64,000 nt of DNA from Pseudomonas fluorescens (GCF_902497875.1 NZ_CABVHY010000018.1:1-64000); one strand, 5' to 3'; positions 44,185-53,317 are shown, counted from the stretch's first letter. Notes: generated from the sequence alone by a model not told the origin. A program made the numbers and translations.

Positions 44185-45162
44185 TTACGGCAACAAAATC
44201 GTCGACCCCGTTGTGCGCCGCGCCGACAACTCAGTCTGCGCCTTGGCCGCCTCAGCCAATGGATAACGCTGGTTGATATCCACCTTTATCTTGCCGCTGA
44301 TGATCATCCCGAACAGCTCATCGGCCATGCGTTGCAGGTTCTCGGCGTTGTTGGCGTAAGTCGCCAGAGTCGGTCGGGTCACGTACAACGAGCCCTTGGC
44401 CGCCAGAATCCCCAGGTTTACCCCGTCGACCGCGCCCGAGGCGTTGCCGAAGCTCACCACCAGGCCGCGTGGCGCCACGCTGTCCAGCGAGGTGAGCCAG
44501 GTGTCTTTGCCGACGCCGTCGTAGACCACCGGGCACTTGTTGCCGTCAGTCAATTCCAGCACCCGCTGGGCGACGTTTTCCTTGCTGTAATCGATGGTCT
44601 CCCACGCGCCAAGGGATTTGGCGAGGGCGGCTTTTTCAGGCGAGCTGACCGTACCGATCAACTTTACCCCCAGCGACTTGGCCCATTGGCAGGCAAGGGA
44701 GCCGACACCGCCAGCAGCGGCGTGGAACAAAATGGTTTCGCCACCCTTGAGCTCATAGGTCTGACGCAGCAGATACTGCACTGTCAGGCCTTTAAGCATC
44801 ACGCCCGCCGCTTGTTCGAAGCTGATGGCGTCGGGCAGATGCACCAGATTGGCCGCCGGCAACACATGCACATCACTGTAGGCGCCCAGCGGACCGCTGC
44901 CATAAGCGACACGGTCGCCGACTTTGAATTGAGTGACTTCACTGCCGACCGCCTCGACCACGCCGGCGCCTTCGGCACCCAGTCCCGAGGGCAAGGTCGG
45001 CGGCGCATAGAGGCCGCTGCGCAAATAGGTGTCGATGAAATTCAGGCCGATGGCCTTGTTGCTGACGCGAACCTGTTGCGGACCCGGCGCTGCCGGTTGG
45101 TAATCGACATACTCAAGTACTTCGGGGCCGCCATGGGCACGGAACTGGATTCGTTTGGCCAT
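44185..45162 (-). CDS. qor: NADPH:quinone oxidoreductase (zinc-independent alcohol dehydrogenase family)
   Basis: A QOR-type medium-chain reductase that transfers electrons from NADPH to quinones. The 325-residue protein (ATG at 45162, AAGGAG upstream) has GLNFIDTYLRSGLY, GLGAEGAGVVEAVGSEV and the NADPH loop AAAGGVGSLACQWAK; the zinc-binding Cys/His set of true alcohol dehydrogenases is absent, as expected for QOR. Physiological substrate not known. Confidence 0.93.
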   Translation of the reverse strand: MAKRIQFRAHGGPEVLEYVDYQPAAPGPQQVRVSNKAIGLNFIDTYLRSGLYAPPTLPSGLGAEGAGVVEAVGSEVTQFKVGDRVAYGSGPLGAYSDVHVLPAANLVHLPDAISFEQAAGVMLKGLTVQYLLRQTYELKGGETILFHAAAGGVGSLACQWAKSLGVKLIGTVSSPEKAALAKSLGAWETIDYSKENVAQRVLELTDGNKCPVVYDGVGKDTWLTSLDSVAPRGLVVSFGNASGAVDGVNLGILAAKGSLYVTRPTLATYANNAENLQRMADELFGMIISGKIKVDINQRYPLAEAAKAQTELSARRTTGSTILLP

Positions 45163-45328
45163 CTGCAATCTCCTTGGGTCTTTGCGCGAAAGGCCCTATC
45201 GGACTCCTAAGCTTGACCTTCGTCAACTGCGAGGGTGCTGGTTGCGGTGTTATGCTACGCGCCCATTTGCGCCGGCCTCACGCTCCGTTCGAAGTGCCGC
45301 GTAGCTTTGCCCGATTCAAGGTGATGCC

Positions 45329-46243
45329 ATGACTACCCGCACCGAGGCCGTAAAAGCCTACCTGCTCGACCTGCAAGACCGTATCTGCACTGCTCTGGAA
45401 GCCGAAGACGGCAGCGCTCGCTTCGTCGAAGACGCCTGGACCCGGCCTGCCGGTGGTGGCGGTCGCACCCGGGTGATCGAGAACGGTCAGCTCATCGAAA
45501 AGGGCGGCGTCAACTTTTCCCACGTCTTTGGTAGCGGTTTACCACCGTCCGCCAGTGCTCATCGCCCAGAATTGTCCGGTCGCGGTTTTGAAGCCCTTGG
45601 CGTGTCGCTGGTGATTCACCCGCACAACCCTCATGTGCCGACGTCCCACGCCAACGTGCGATTTTTCATCGCCGAGAAAGAAGGCGAAGAACCGGTCTGG
45701 TGGTTCGGCGGCGGTTTCGACCTGACCCCCTACTACGGCGTCGAAGAAGACTGCGTACACTGGCATCGGGTCGCCGAAAAAGCCTGTGCGCCGTTCGGGC
45801 CGGATGTCTACCCGCGTTACAAAGCCTGGTGCGACAGCTATTTCTACATCAAGCATCGCAACGAGCCGCGGGGTATTGGCGGCCTGTTCTTCGATGACCT
45901 GAACGAGTGGGACTTCGACACCTGCTTTGCGTTTATTCGCGCCATCGGTGATGCCTACATCGAAGCCTACCTGCCGATCGTCCAGCGTCGCAAAGCGGAT
46001 GCGTACACCGAGAAACAACGGGAATTCCAGGAGTTTCGCCGGGGTCGCTACGTCGAATTCAACCTGGTTTACGACCGTGGCACCTTGTTCGGCTTGCAGT
46101 CGGGCGGGCGTACCGAATCGATCCTGATGTCGCTGCCACCGCAAGTGCGTTGGAGCTACGATTGGAAAGCCGAGCCGGGCAGTGAAGAAGCGCGCCTGAC
46201 CGACTACTTCCTGCAGGACCGTGACTGGTTGGCGAAGGGCTGA
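45329..46243 (+). CDS. hemF: oxygen-dependent coproporphyrinogen III oxidase
   Basis: HemF converts coproporphyrinogen III to protoporphyrinogen IX in heme synthesis using oxygen. The 304-residue protein has the family signatures GGVNFSHVFG, WWFGGGFDLTPYYG, the metal-site HKAWCD-like segment (RYKAWCDSYFYIKHRNEPRG), and FNLVYDRGTLFGLQSGGRTESILMSLPP. It is divergent from qor and followed by aroE in the same direction. Confidence 0.98.
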   Translation: MTTRTEAVKAYLLDLQDRICTALEAEDGSARFVEDAWTRPAGGGGRTRVIENGQLIEKGGVNFSHVFGSGLPPSASAHRPELSGRGFEALGVSLVIHPHNPHVPTSHANVRFFIAEKEGEEPVWWFGGGFDLTPYYGVEEDCVHWHRVAEKACAPFGPDVYPRYKAWCDSYFYIKHRNEPRGIGGLFFDDLNEWDFDTCFAFIRAIGDAYIEAYLPIVQRRKADAYTEKQREFQEFRRGRYVEFNLVYDRGTLFGLQSGGRTESILMSLPPQVRWSYDWKAEPGSEEARLTDYFLQDRDWLAKG

Positions 46244-46299
46244 TGGACTGTTTGAGTTCTGCGTCGTCAGGGCAACTCCTACACGAATGAGGAATGTTG

Positions 46300-47121
46300 A
46301 TGGACCGTTACGTCGTATTCGGTAACCCGATTGGCCACAGTAAATCGCCGCTGATCCATCGCCTGTTTGCCGAGCAGACCGCTCAGCAACTGGACTACAG
46401 CGCCTTGCTGGCGCCGCTCGACGACTTTTCCGGCTGCGCCAGGGCATTTTTTCTCGAGGGCCGGGGCGCCAACGTCACGGTGCCGTTCAAGGAAGACGCC
46501 TATCGCCTCGCCGACAGCCTGACGGCCCGGGCGCAGCGGGCCGGGGCGGTCAACACCCTGAGCAAACTCGCGGATGGCAGCCTGCTGGGGGATAACACCG
46601 ATGGCGCCGGGCTGGTGCGGGATCTGACGGTCAATGCCGGGTTCAGCCTCAAGGGCAAACGCATTCTGCTGCTGGGTGCCGGCGGCGCGGTGCGCGGTGC
46701 ACTGGAGCCGTTACTGGCCGAGCACCCGTCGTCGGTGGTCATCGCCAACCGCACAGTGGAAAAGGCGGAATTGCTGGCTGGGCTGTTTGACGATTTAGGC
46801 CCGGTGTCCGCCAGCGGTTTTGGCTGGCTGCAAGAATCGGTGGATCTGATCATCAATGCGACGTCGGCGAGCCTGACAGGCGATGTGCCGCCGATTGCCG
46901 GCAGCCTGATCGAGCCGGGCAAGACCCTGTGCTACGACATGATGTACAGCAAGGAACCGACCGCCTTCTGCCGCTGGGCCAGTGAGCACGGCGCCGCGGT
47001 GGCAATGGATGGTCTGGGAATGCTCGCGGAACAGGCCGCCGAAGCCTTCTTCCTGTGGCGCGGCGTGCGGCCGGATACTGCGCCGGTGCTGGCGGAGTTG
47101 CGTAGGCAGTTGGCGTTGTAA
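46300..47121 (+). CDS. aroE: shikimate dehydrogenase (NADP+)
   Basis: AroE reduces 3-dehydroshikimate to shikimate in aromatic amino acid synthesis. I chose ATG at 46300 (MDRYVVFGNPIGHSKSP), which has GAGG 7 nt before it, over an ATG two codons earlier. The 273-residue protein has the shikimate-binding SKSP and NVTVPFKED with the catalytic Lys, NTDGAGL, and the NADP loop LLGAGGAVRGAL with ANRT after it. Confidence 0.97.
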   Translation: MDRYVVFGNPIGHSKSPLIHRLFAEQTAQQLDYSALLAPLDDFSGCARAFFLEGRGANVTVPFKEDAYRLADSLTARAQRAGAVNTLSKLADGSLLGDNTDGAGLVRDLTVNAGFSLKGKRILLLGAGGAVRGALEPLLAEHPSSVVIANRTVEKAELLAGLFDDLGPVSASGFGWLQESVDLIINATSASLTGDVPPIAGSLIEPGKTLCYDMMYSKEPTAFCRWASEHGAAVAMDGLGMLAEQAAEAFFLWRGVRPDTAPVLAELRRQLAL

Positions 47122-47135
47122 TACGAGTTGGCCGC

Positions 47136-47252
47136 AAAAAGATCGCAGCCTGCGGCAGCTCCTACGCCGACCCTATATACCTGCAATTTCGCAGGTAGAC
47201 ACACATCCCGTAGGAGCTGCCGCAGGTTCGGGCCGCGTTCGGACGATCTTTT
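47136..47252. repeat. REP doublet, family 1, right arm interrupted
   Basis: The left arm (aaaaagatcgcagcctgcggcag, then ctcctac) is intact; the right arm reads gtaggagctgccgcaggt and then, after about 20 foreign bases, gatctttt. A small inverted repeat (acctgc..gcaggt) lies between. It separates convergent aroE and the SulP gene. Confidence 0.8.
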
Positions 47253-47266
47253 CGGTCGCGCCGTGG

Positions 47267-48835
47267 TTAATCCTCAAACCGAATCGGACACTTCTCCGCG
47301 CCTTCGAGCTTCCTCAACTCTTCCACCACCTGCGGCCGTGCCCGGCGCAGGGTCAGGCTACGGTCCTGCTGCAACAGCCGTCGCGCTTCCTGATGGAGCA
47401 TTTCCACCCCGGAATAGTCGATGAAGTTGATCTGCTGCGCATCGATCACTACCCGTTCACCGTGCATGCGTTGCAAACGCACCTGCAGGTAATGGCTGGC
47501 GCCGAAGAAGATCGAGCCGCCGACTCGCAGAATGTCTTCGTCTCCGTCGCGCCACTGCTGCACCCGCGGTTGCGAGGTGCGCTTGAGGTAGAAGAACAGC
47601 GATGCCAGCACCCCGGCATAGATCGCCGTTTGCAGTTCCAGCAACAGGGTAGCGACGCAGGTCAGCGCCATGACTGCGAACTCGGAGCGGCTGACCCGGA
47701 ACAACGACCGGATACCGCGATGGTCAACCAGCCCCCAACAGATCAGCAGAATACTGCCAGCCATCGCCGGGATCGGGATGTGGGCGATCAGCGTCGCGCC
47801 GGTCACGGCAAACAACGCCACCCATAATGCCGAAAATACCCCGGCCAACGGCGAGCAGGCACCGGCTTCATAGCTGAGGCCAGAACGGGTAAAAGAGCCG
47901 GCCGACAGTGAGCCCGAGAAAAAACTACCGACGATATTCGATAGCCCCTGGCTGCGAACTTCCTGGTTGGCGTCGAGCAATTGCTGCGAACGTGCAGACA
48001 ACGAGCGGGCAATCGACAGACTGGTGACCAGCCCAAGCATCCCCACCGCGACTGCGCTGGGTAGCAGACGCAGCACCAGCTCCAGATCCAGTGGCAGCGG
48101 GCTGAAGGGCGGCAGCTTGCCGACGAATGAACTGACCAGCTTCACATGGCCGAACATCGCCGGCCACAACCAGACCAACAGGCCGCTCAGCGTCAAGGTA
48201 ATCAACAGGGTCGGCCAGCGGGGCAGCAGGAGTTTAAGGATGATGCCCAGCACCAGAGTGCCAACTCCCAAGGCCAGCGAAGGTTTATCCAGAGCGCCGA
48301 TATGGTTGATCAGCGAGAGCAAGCTGTTCAGGGCGGTGGCCTGGCTCGGCAGATCCAGCCCCAGCAGATTGGGCAATTGCCCAAGGGCGATCACCACCGC
48401 GGCGCCAAGGGTGAAGCCCAGCACCACCGAGTGGGAGACGAAATTCACCAGCGCGCCGAAGCGCAACATACCCAGCAGCCACTGGAAAATCCCGGCAAGA
48501 AAGGTCAGCAACAGGATCAGCGTGATGTAGTCCTGGGAGCCGGGGACGGCCAACGGACTGACACTGGCGTACAGCACAATGGAAATGGCCGCCGTCGGAC
48601 CGCAGATCAGGTGCCAGGATGAGCCCCAAAGACAGGCAATCAGCACCGGAACAATCGCCGCATACAAACCGTACTCGGGCGGCAAGCCAGCAATCAGCGC
48701 GTAGGCAATGGACTGCGGCAACGCCAGAATCGCCCCGCTCAAGCCGACGATCAGATCGCGGCCGACGCTGGCGCGGGTTTGCCGGGGCAGCCAGCTCAGG
48801 AAGGGAAAGAGTTTATGGCGATTGGGCCAGGCCAT
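47267..48835 (-). CDS. SulP-family inorganic anion (sulfate) transporter
   Basis: An SLC26/SulP permease of 522 residues: MAWPNRHKLFPFLSWLPR as N-terminus, the GLSGAILALPQSIAYALIAGLPPEYGLYAAIVP signature in the first helices, 10-14 membrane segments, and a C-terminal STAS domain (about 420-520, with ERVVIDAQQINFIDYSGVEML). ATG at 48835 has GAGAGGA upstream; the 50 extra upstream codons are rejected. It lies downstream of betC and the choline-binding gene, so it may move the sulfate set free from choline-O-sulfate; this is inference from neighbours. Confidence 0.92.
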   Translation of the reverse strand: MAWPNRHKLFPFLSWLPRQTRASVGRDLIVGLSGAILALPQSIAYALIAGLPPEYGLYAAIVPVLIACLWGSSWHLICGPTAAISIVLYASVSPLAVPGSQDYITLILLLTFLAGIFQWLLGMLRFGALVNFVSHSVVLGFTLGAAVVIALGQLPNLLGLDLPSQATALNSLLSLINHIGALDKPSLALGVGTLVLGIILKLLLPRWPTLLITLTLSGLLVWLWPAMFGHVKLVSSFVGKLPPFSPLPLDLELVLRLLPSAVAVGMLGLVTSLSIARSLSARSQQLLDANQEVRSQGLSNIVGSFFSGSLSAGSFTRSGLSYEAGACSPLAGVFSALWVALFAVTGATLIAHIPIPAMAGSILLICWGLVDHRGIRSLFRVSRSEFAVMALTCVATLLLELQTAIYAGVLASLFFYLKRTSQPRVQQWRDGDEDILRVGGSIFFGASHYLQVRLQRMHGERVVIDAQQINFIDYSGVEMLHQEARRLLQQDRSLTLRRARPQVVEELRKLEGAEKCPIRFED

Positions 48836-48910
48836 GGGTCCTCTCGGTTGGAATGTGGAAAAAGCGTAAGGGTGGGGTTTCAGCACGGTCGGCGCAAGGT
48901 CGCGCAACCA

Positions 48911-49057
48911 TTGTGGCGAGGGAGCTTGCTCCCGCTGGACCGCGTAGCGGTCCTCAAATCTGCAATCGCGTGTGGTCAGACACAACGCATCAGCCGGATT
49001 TGCGACTGCTTCGCCCGAGCGCAGGCCGGCCGGCGGGAGCTAACTCCCTCGCTACAG
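48911..49057. repeat. REP-like inverted repeat, third type (gcgagggagcttgctccc)
   Basis: Outer arms gtggcgagggagcttgctcccg and cgggagctaactccctcgctac are imperfect inverted copies about 100 bp apart, between the choline-binding protein gene and the SulP gene. The centre holds further short inverted words (accgcgtagcggt). Confidence 0.65.
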
Positions 49058-49060
49058 GCC

Positions 49061-49981
49061 TTACAACTTCGCCTTCACCGCCGCCAAAGCATCCTTCCCG
49101 TCCACCGTCTTCACCCCGTCCAGCCACTTATCCAGCACCGCCGGGTTAGCCTTGATCCAGGCTTTGGCGGCGTCGGCGTTGCTGACTTTGTTGTTCACCA
49201 CCTCGGCCATGATGCTGTTCTCCATGTCCTGGGTGAAACTCAGGTTGGTCAGCAGCTTGCCGACGTTCGGGCAGGCCTGTGCATAACCTTTGCGGGTCAG
49301 GGTGTAGACGCTGCCGGTGTCGCCGAAATATTTCTCGCCGCCTTTCAGATAGTGCATTTTCAGCTGCACGTTCATGGGGTGCGGAGTCCAGCCGAGGAAG
49401 GTCACGAACTTCTGTTTCTTCACCGCCCGGGACACTTCAGCCAGCATCGCCTGTTCGCTGGACTCGATCAGTTTCCACTGGCCCAGTTCGAAGTCGTTTT
49501 TCTTGATGATGTCTTGCAACGAGATGTTTGCCGGCGCGCCAGAGCCGATGCCAAAGATCTTTTTATCAAACTTGTCAGCGTATTTGTTCAAGTCGGAAAA
49601 GTTACGCACACCCGCGTCCCAGACATAGTCCGGCACTGCCAGAGTGAATTCGGTGCCGTCCAGGTTCTTCGCCAGTTGGGTGACATCGCCGCTGGCCACG
49701 AACTTGTCGTAGAAGCCTTGCTGTGCGGGCATCCAGTTGCCAAGGAAGACATCCACCTGGCCGTCCTTGAGCCCGCCAAAGGTAATCGGTACCGCCAAGG
49801 TATCGACCTTGGCCTTGTAGCCCATGCCGTCCAACAGAAAACCGGTGACGGCATTGGTCGCGGCAATATCGCTCCAGCCCGGGTCCGCCATTTTCACGGT
49901 GTTGCAGCTTTGTTCGGCGTAAGCCGACCCGCTGCCCAGAGCCAATAGCCCTGCGGTCAGTACTGTGGATAACCTTTGCAT
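49061..49981 (-). CDS. choline ABC transporter substrate-binding protein (ChoX/BetX type)
   Basis: A periplasmic protein that binds choline or betaine for an ABC importer. The 306-residue protein has a signal peptide (MQRLSTVLTAGLLALGSGSAYA) and the OpuAC-type fold with PGWSDIAATNAV, FLGNWMPAQQGFYDKF and FLGWTPHPMNVQLKMHYL, whose Trp and Tyr residues are of the kind that form the quaternary-amine cage. It is 18 bp after betC in the same direction, which suggests uptake of choline-O-sulfate or choline. No permease or ATPase gene is next to it in this window, so it probably shares one encoded elsewhere. Part of the signal peptide (RLST) is encoded by a perfect DnaA box. Confidence 0.9.
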   Translation of the reverse strand: MQRLSTVLTAGLLALGSGSAYAEQSCNTVKMADPGWSDIAATNAVTGFLLDGMGYKAKVDTLAVPITFGGLKDGQVDVFLGNWMPAQQGFYDKFVASGDVTQLAKNLDGTEFTLAVPDYVWDAGVRNFSDLNKYADKFDKKIFGIGSGAPANISLQDIIKKNDFELGQWKLIESSEQAMLAEVSRAVKKQKFVTFLGWTPHPMNVQLKMHYLKGGEKYFGDTGSVYTLTRKGYAQACPNVGKLLTNLSFTQDMENSIMAEVVNNKVSNADAAKAWIKANPAVLDKWLDGVKTVDGKDALAAVKAKL

Positions 49982-49999
49982 GCTCTTCCCCTTACATTA

Positions 50000-51511
50000 T
50001 TAGTTTTGGCAGGGTTGTGGATAACGTGCTTTGCGCTCCAGATCGTCGAGGTCGATGTGGTTGCGCATGTACTGCTGACTGGCGTCGACCAGCGGCTGGT
50101 GGTCCCAGCTCTTCAGCTTGCCAATGGCCAGCGACTCGGCGACAAAACGCCGGCGCCGCTGGCTGGCGAGCACCTGTTGGTGGATCGCCGGGATATCCCA
50201 TTTCGCCCGGGCTTGCGCCAGGAAGTCTTCAAACAGCTGCCGATGCTGCGGCGACTGGCTGAGTTCTTCCTGCTCGCGGGGGTCGTTGTGGACGTCGAAG
50301 AGCAGGCACGGGTCGTCTTCGCTGTAGATGAATTTGTAGTTGCCACGGCGAATCATCATCAGCGGGCTGATGGTGCCTTCGGCCATGTATTCGCCAAAGA
50401 CTTCGTCGTGACCGCCCTGCCCCTGCAGGTGCGAAACCAGCGAGCGACCGTCCAGGGGCAGACCCGGTTCCAGTTCGCCGCCGGCCAGTTCCACGAAGGT
50501 TGGCAAGAGGTCGGCGGTGGAGACTGCGGCGCTGACCCGGCCTGCGCCGAACTGCCCCGGCGCGCTGATCAGCAAGGGCACGCGGGCGGCCATTTCGAAC
50601 CAGTGCATTTTGTACCAGAGCCCGCGTTCGCCAAGCATATCGCCATGGTCGCCGGAGAAGACAATGATGGTGTTGTCGATCAGCCCGGTATCCTCGAGTG
50701 TTTGCAGGAGTTTGCCGACGTTACTGTCGATATAGCTGCACGCTCCGAAATAGGCGCGGCGGGCGTCGCGAATTTTATCCACAGGCAGCGGCTTGTCCCA
50801 CAGGTCATAGACCTTGAGCAAACGCTGGGAGTGCGGATCGAGATCACTCTGCGCGGGTGTCTGCGGCAGCGGAATATCCTCATCCTGGTACAGGTCCCAG
50901 AACGCTTTGGGAATGGTGTAGGGGTCGTGGGGATGGGTCATCGAGACGGTCAGGCAGAACGGCTGATCGCTGTCTTCGCGGATGTGATCGAACAAGTACT
51001 GCTGGGCCTTGAACACCACCTCTTCATCGAAATCCAGCTGGTTGGTGCGCACACACGGCCCGGCCTGCAGCACCGAGGACATGTTGTGATACCAGGTCGG
51101 GCGCACGTCCGGCTCGTCCCAGTTCACCGACCAGCCGTAATCGGCCGGGTAGATGTCGCTGGTCAGGCGTTCTTCATAACCGTGCAACTGATCCGGGCCG
51201 CAGAAGTGCATCTTGCCCGACAGCGCGGTGCGGTAGCCGAGGCGCCGCAGGTAGTGGGCATAAGTCGGTACATCGGCGGGGAAATCGGCGGCGTTGTCGT
51301 AGGCGCCGATCTTGCTCGGTAACTGGCCACTGACCAGGGTAAAGCGCGAAGGCGCACAGAGCGGGCTGTTGCAGTAGGCGGCATCGAACACCACGCCTTC
51401 AGCGGCGAGGCGGCTCAGGTTGGGCAATTTGATGGGCGATGGGCCGTAGAAAGGCAACATTGGCGCGGCCATTTGATCGGCCATGATAAAAAGAATGTTC
51501 TTGCGCTTCAT
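50000..51511 (-). CDS. betC: choline-sulfatase
   Basis: BetC hydrolyses choline-O-sulfate to choline and sulfate, feeding glycine betaine synthesis and sulfur supply. The 503-residue protein (ATG at 51511, MKRKNILFIMADQ) has the metal-binding start FIMADQ, the formylglycine motif CAPSRFTLVSG with the modified Cys at about residue 52, FSGDHGDMLGERGLWYK and SMTHPHDPY. It is divergent from the LysR gene and heads the betC-choX(-sulP) set. Perfect DnaA boxes lie near its 3' end (50016) and inside (50775). Confidence 0.97.
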   Translation of the reverse strand: MKRKNILFIMADQMAAPMLPFYGPSPIKLPNLSRLAAEGVVFDAAYCNSPLCAPSRFTLVSGQLPSKIGAYDNAADFPADVPTYAHYLRRLGYRTALSGKMHFCGPDQLHGYEERLTSDIYPADYGWSVNWDEPDVRPTWYHNMSSVLQAGPCVRTNQLDFDEEVVFKAQQYLFDHIREDSDQPFCLTVSMTHPHDPYTIPKAFWDLYQDEDIPLPQTPAQSDLDPHSQRLLKVYDLWDKPLPVDKIRDARRAYFGACSYIDSNVGKLLQTLEDTGLIDNTIIVFSGDHGDMLGERGLWYKMHWFEMAARVPLLISAPGQFGAGRVSAAVSTADLLPTFVELAGGELEPGLPLDGRSLVSHLQGQGGHDEVFGEYMAEGTISPLMMIRRGNYKFIYSEDDPCLLFDVHNDPREQEELSQSPQHRQLFEDFLAQARAKWDIPAIHQQVLASQRRRRFVAESLAIGKLKSWDHQPLVDASQQYMRNHIDLDDLERKARYPQPCQN

Positions 51512-51625
51512 GTGATCGCGGCATTCCATAGTGAATATTTATGCGAAAGTGCTGTGATCGAGAATGGAGCCCACGAAGCGGGTGGTAAAGCCCATGCACG
51601 GCAATGACTAGGATAAGCACAGCTT

Positions 51626-52576
51626 ATGTATGACGCTCTTGGTGATTTATCCCTCGACCTGTTCCGCGCTTTCGAAGCCGCCGGCCGCCACCGCAGCTTT
51701 ACTGCGGCGGCGGTAGAGCTCGGGACCACCCAGCCGGCTGTCAGCCAGCAGATCAAACGGCTCGAGGAGCAGCTGGGCACGCGCTTGTTTGACCGGATTT
51801 ACCGCGGTATTGAACTGACCGAAGCCGGGATGATTCTGTTCGAACAGGTGCAGGCTGGATTGCAGAGCATGGATGCCGGTTTGATTGCGATCAGCACTCA
51901 GCATCAGCATGAGGTGTTGCAGGTCGCCACCGACTTCGCCTTTGCGGCTTACTGGTTGATGCCGCGCCTGCACCGCTTTCACGCAGCGAACCCACAGGTC
52001 GACGTCAGCCTGGTGACCAGCGAGCGCAACCACAACATGCTGCGCCCCGATATCGACGTTGCCGTGTGGTTCGGTGATGGCCGCTTCAAACAGGGTGAAA
52101 GCCACTGGTTGTTCAGCGAAGAAGTGTTCCCGGTGTGCAGCCCGCAGCTGCTGAAGGATCGTCCGACGCCCTTGCCAGCTCATTCGCTGCTGGAGTTTCC
52201 CTTGCTGCATTTGCGCGGAGAAAACAGCAGCCATTGGTTTGACTGGACAGGGGTGTTTCGCCAACTGGGTATTGCATCGGCGCCCGCCCCGGGGCCTGTG
52301 CGCTTCGACAACTACACGCTGTTGATTCAAGCGGCGATTGCCGGCCAGGGCGTGGCCATCGGCTGGCGGCACCTTGTGGATAACTTGTTGGAGCAGGGCT
52401 GGCTCTGTCGTCCGATCGCCGAAACGGCGATGTCGGGCTTCGGTTATTACGTGGTGTTGCCTCAGCGCAAGCGCCGCGGTCCGTTGATTCAGCAATTCGT
52501 CGACTGGCTGATGGCCGAGCAGGCCAGCAGTGCTGAATCGCTGATCGGTGTCCCTCTCCCCTCTATTGCGGTGTAG
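51626..52576 (+). CDS. LysR-family regulator of choline sulfate utilisation
   Basis: A 316-residue LysR-type regulator. The N-terminal winged helix runs through LDLFRAFEAAGRHRSFTAAAVELGTTQPAVSQQIKRLEEQLGTRLFDR (about 10-58); the effector domain follows. It is divergent from betC with a 114-bp shared promoter region, as at the matching locus of other pseudomonads, so it very likely controls betC and choX. The inducer is not shown by the sequence. Its last 14 nt overlap the convergent next gene. Confidence 0.9.
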   Translation: MYDALGDLSLDLFRAFEAAGRHRSFTAAAVELGTTQPAVSQQIKRLEEQLGTRLFDRIYRGIELTEAGMILFEQVQAGLQSMDAGLIAISTQHQHEVLQVATDFAFAAYWLMPRLHRFHAANPQVDVSLVTSERNHNMLRPDIDVAVWFGDGRFKQGESHWLFSEEVFPVCSPQLLKDRPTPLPAHSLLEFPLLHLRGENSSHWFDWTGVFRQLGIASAPAPGPVRFDNYTLLIQAAIAGQGVAIGWRHLVDNLLEQGWLCRPIAETAMSGFGYYVVLPQRKRRGPLIQQFVDWLMAEQASSAESLIGVPLPSIAV

Positions 52577-53234
52577 GGTCCGTCGCGACAAAAGTGACGT
52601 GCTGACCGATGTGCAGGTTCAGCCGCAGCTCATCGGCAATCCCGACCGCGACGCGATTGAGCCGCTCAAGCACCTCGGCCAGACCCGCTTCAAGGCTGCT
52701 GCTGACATGGCTGAAATGCTCGATGGTCAGCCCGGCAATGCTATGCGGCGCGTTGACCAGGGTCCAGTGCAAGGTGCTGGTTTGCAGGGCATCGAGGATT
52801 TCTTCGGCGGCGTGGCATTGCAGACGGTCCTCGACTTCGGGCTCATCGAGCACGGCAAAATCACCCACCAGAAACAGCCGATGGATGCCCATCGCCTGCA
52901 TGCCGGCGATCAACGCGTCGACGGCAAGGACTTGCTCGACAGGCCCGGGAACCAGGGCTTTTTCCACATGCTCATGGTTCATCGGCAGCCCCGGCGCATC
53001 CAGCAGGCAGATCACCGCAGAGCAACCGGCAACGCTTTGCTTGACCCGTTCGGCATCGAACAGGTTTCCGCTTTTGGTACGTAAACCGGGACGTGGCGCC
53101 AGGGCCGTCAGGTCATCGAGAATCGCGATGACTTCATGTTGGCGCCGCAGCATCTCAGCCATCAGCGCACTGCCAAGGCTACTCATGGCACCATAGAGCA
53201 CCAGTTTGACCACCGGCGTTTCGGCGTTTTTCAT
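52563..53234 (-). CDS. NAD(P)-binding (NmrA/SDR-like) protein
   Basis: A 223-residue Rossmann-fold protein. The N-terminal VKLVLYGAMSSLGSALMAEMLRRQHEVIAI is a nucleotide-binding beta-alpha-beta with a relaxed glycine motif (GAMSSLG), resembling NmrA-like or NAD(P)H-binding proteins of the PF13460 type; the catalytic Tyr-x3-Lys of classical short-chain dehydrogenases is not seen. The substrate and pathway are unknown. It converges on, and overlaps, the LysR gene. Confidence 0.75.
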   Translation of the reverse strand: MKNAETPVVKLVLYGAMSSLGSALMAEMLRRQHEVIAILDDLTALAPRPGLRTKSGNLFDAERVKQSVAGCSAVICLLDAPGLPMNHEHVEKALVPGPVEQVLAVDALIAGMQAMGIHRLFLVGDFAVLDEPEVEDRLQCHAAEEILDALQTSTLHWTLVNAPHSIAGLTIEHFSHVSSSLEAGLAEVLERLNRVAVGIADELRLNLHIGQHVTFVATDPTPQ

Positions 53235-53317
53235 GGCGAAACTTCCTTATTGCCTGCGTATATCCATTTTGACCCATGGGCAGGCGCAAGGGTTCGACCG
53301 TGTCGCGAGGGTTTCAG

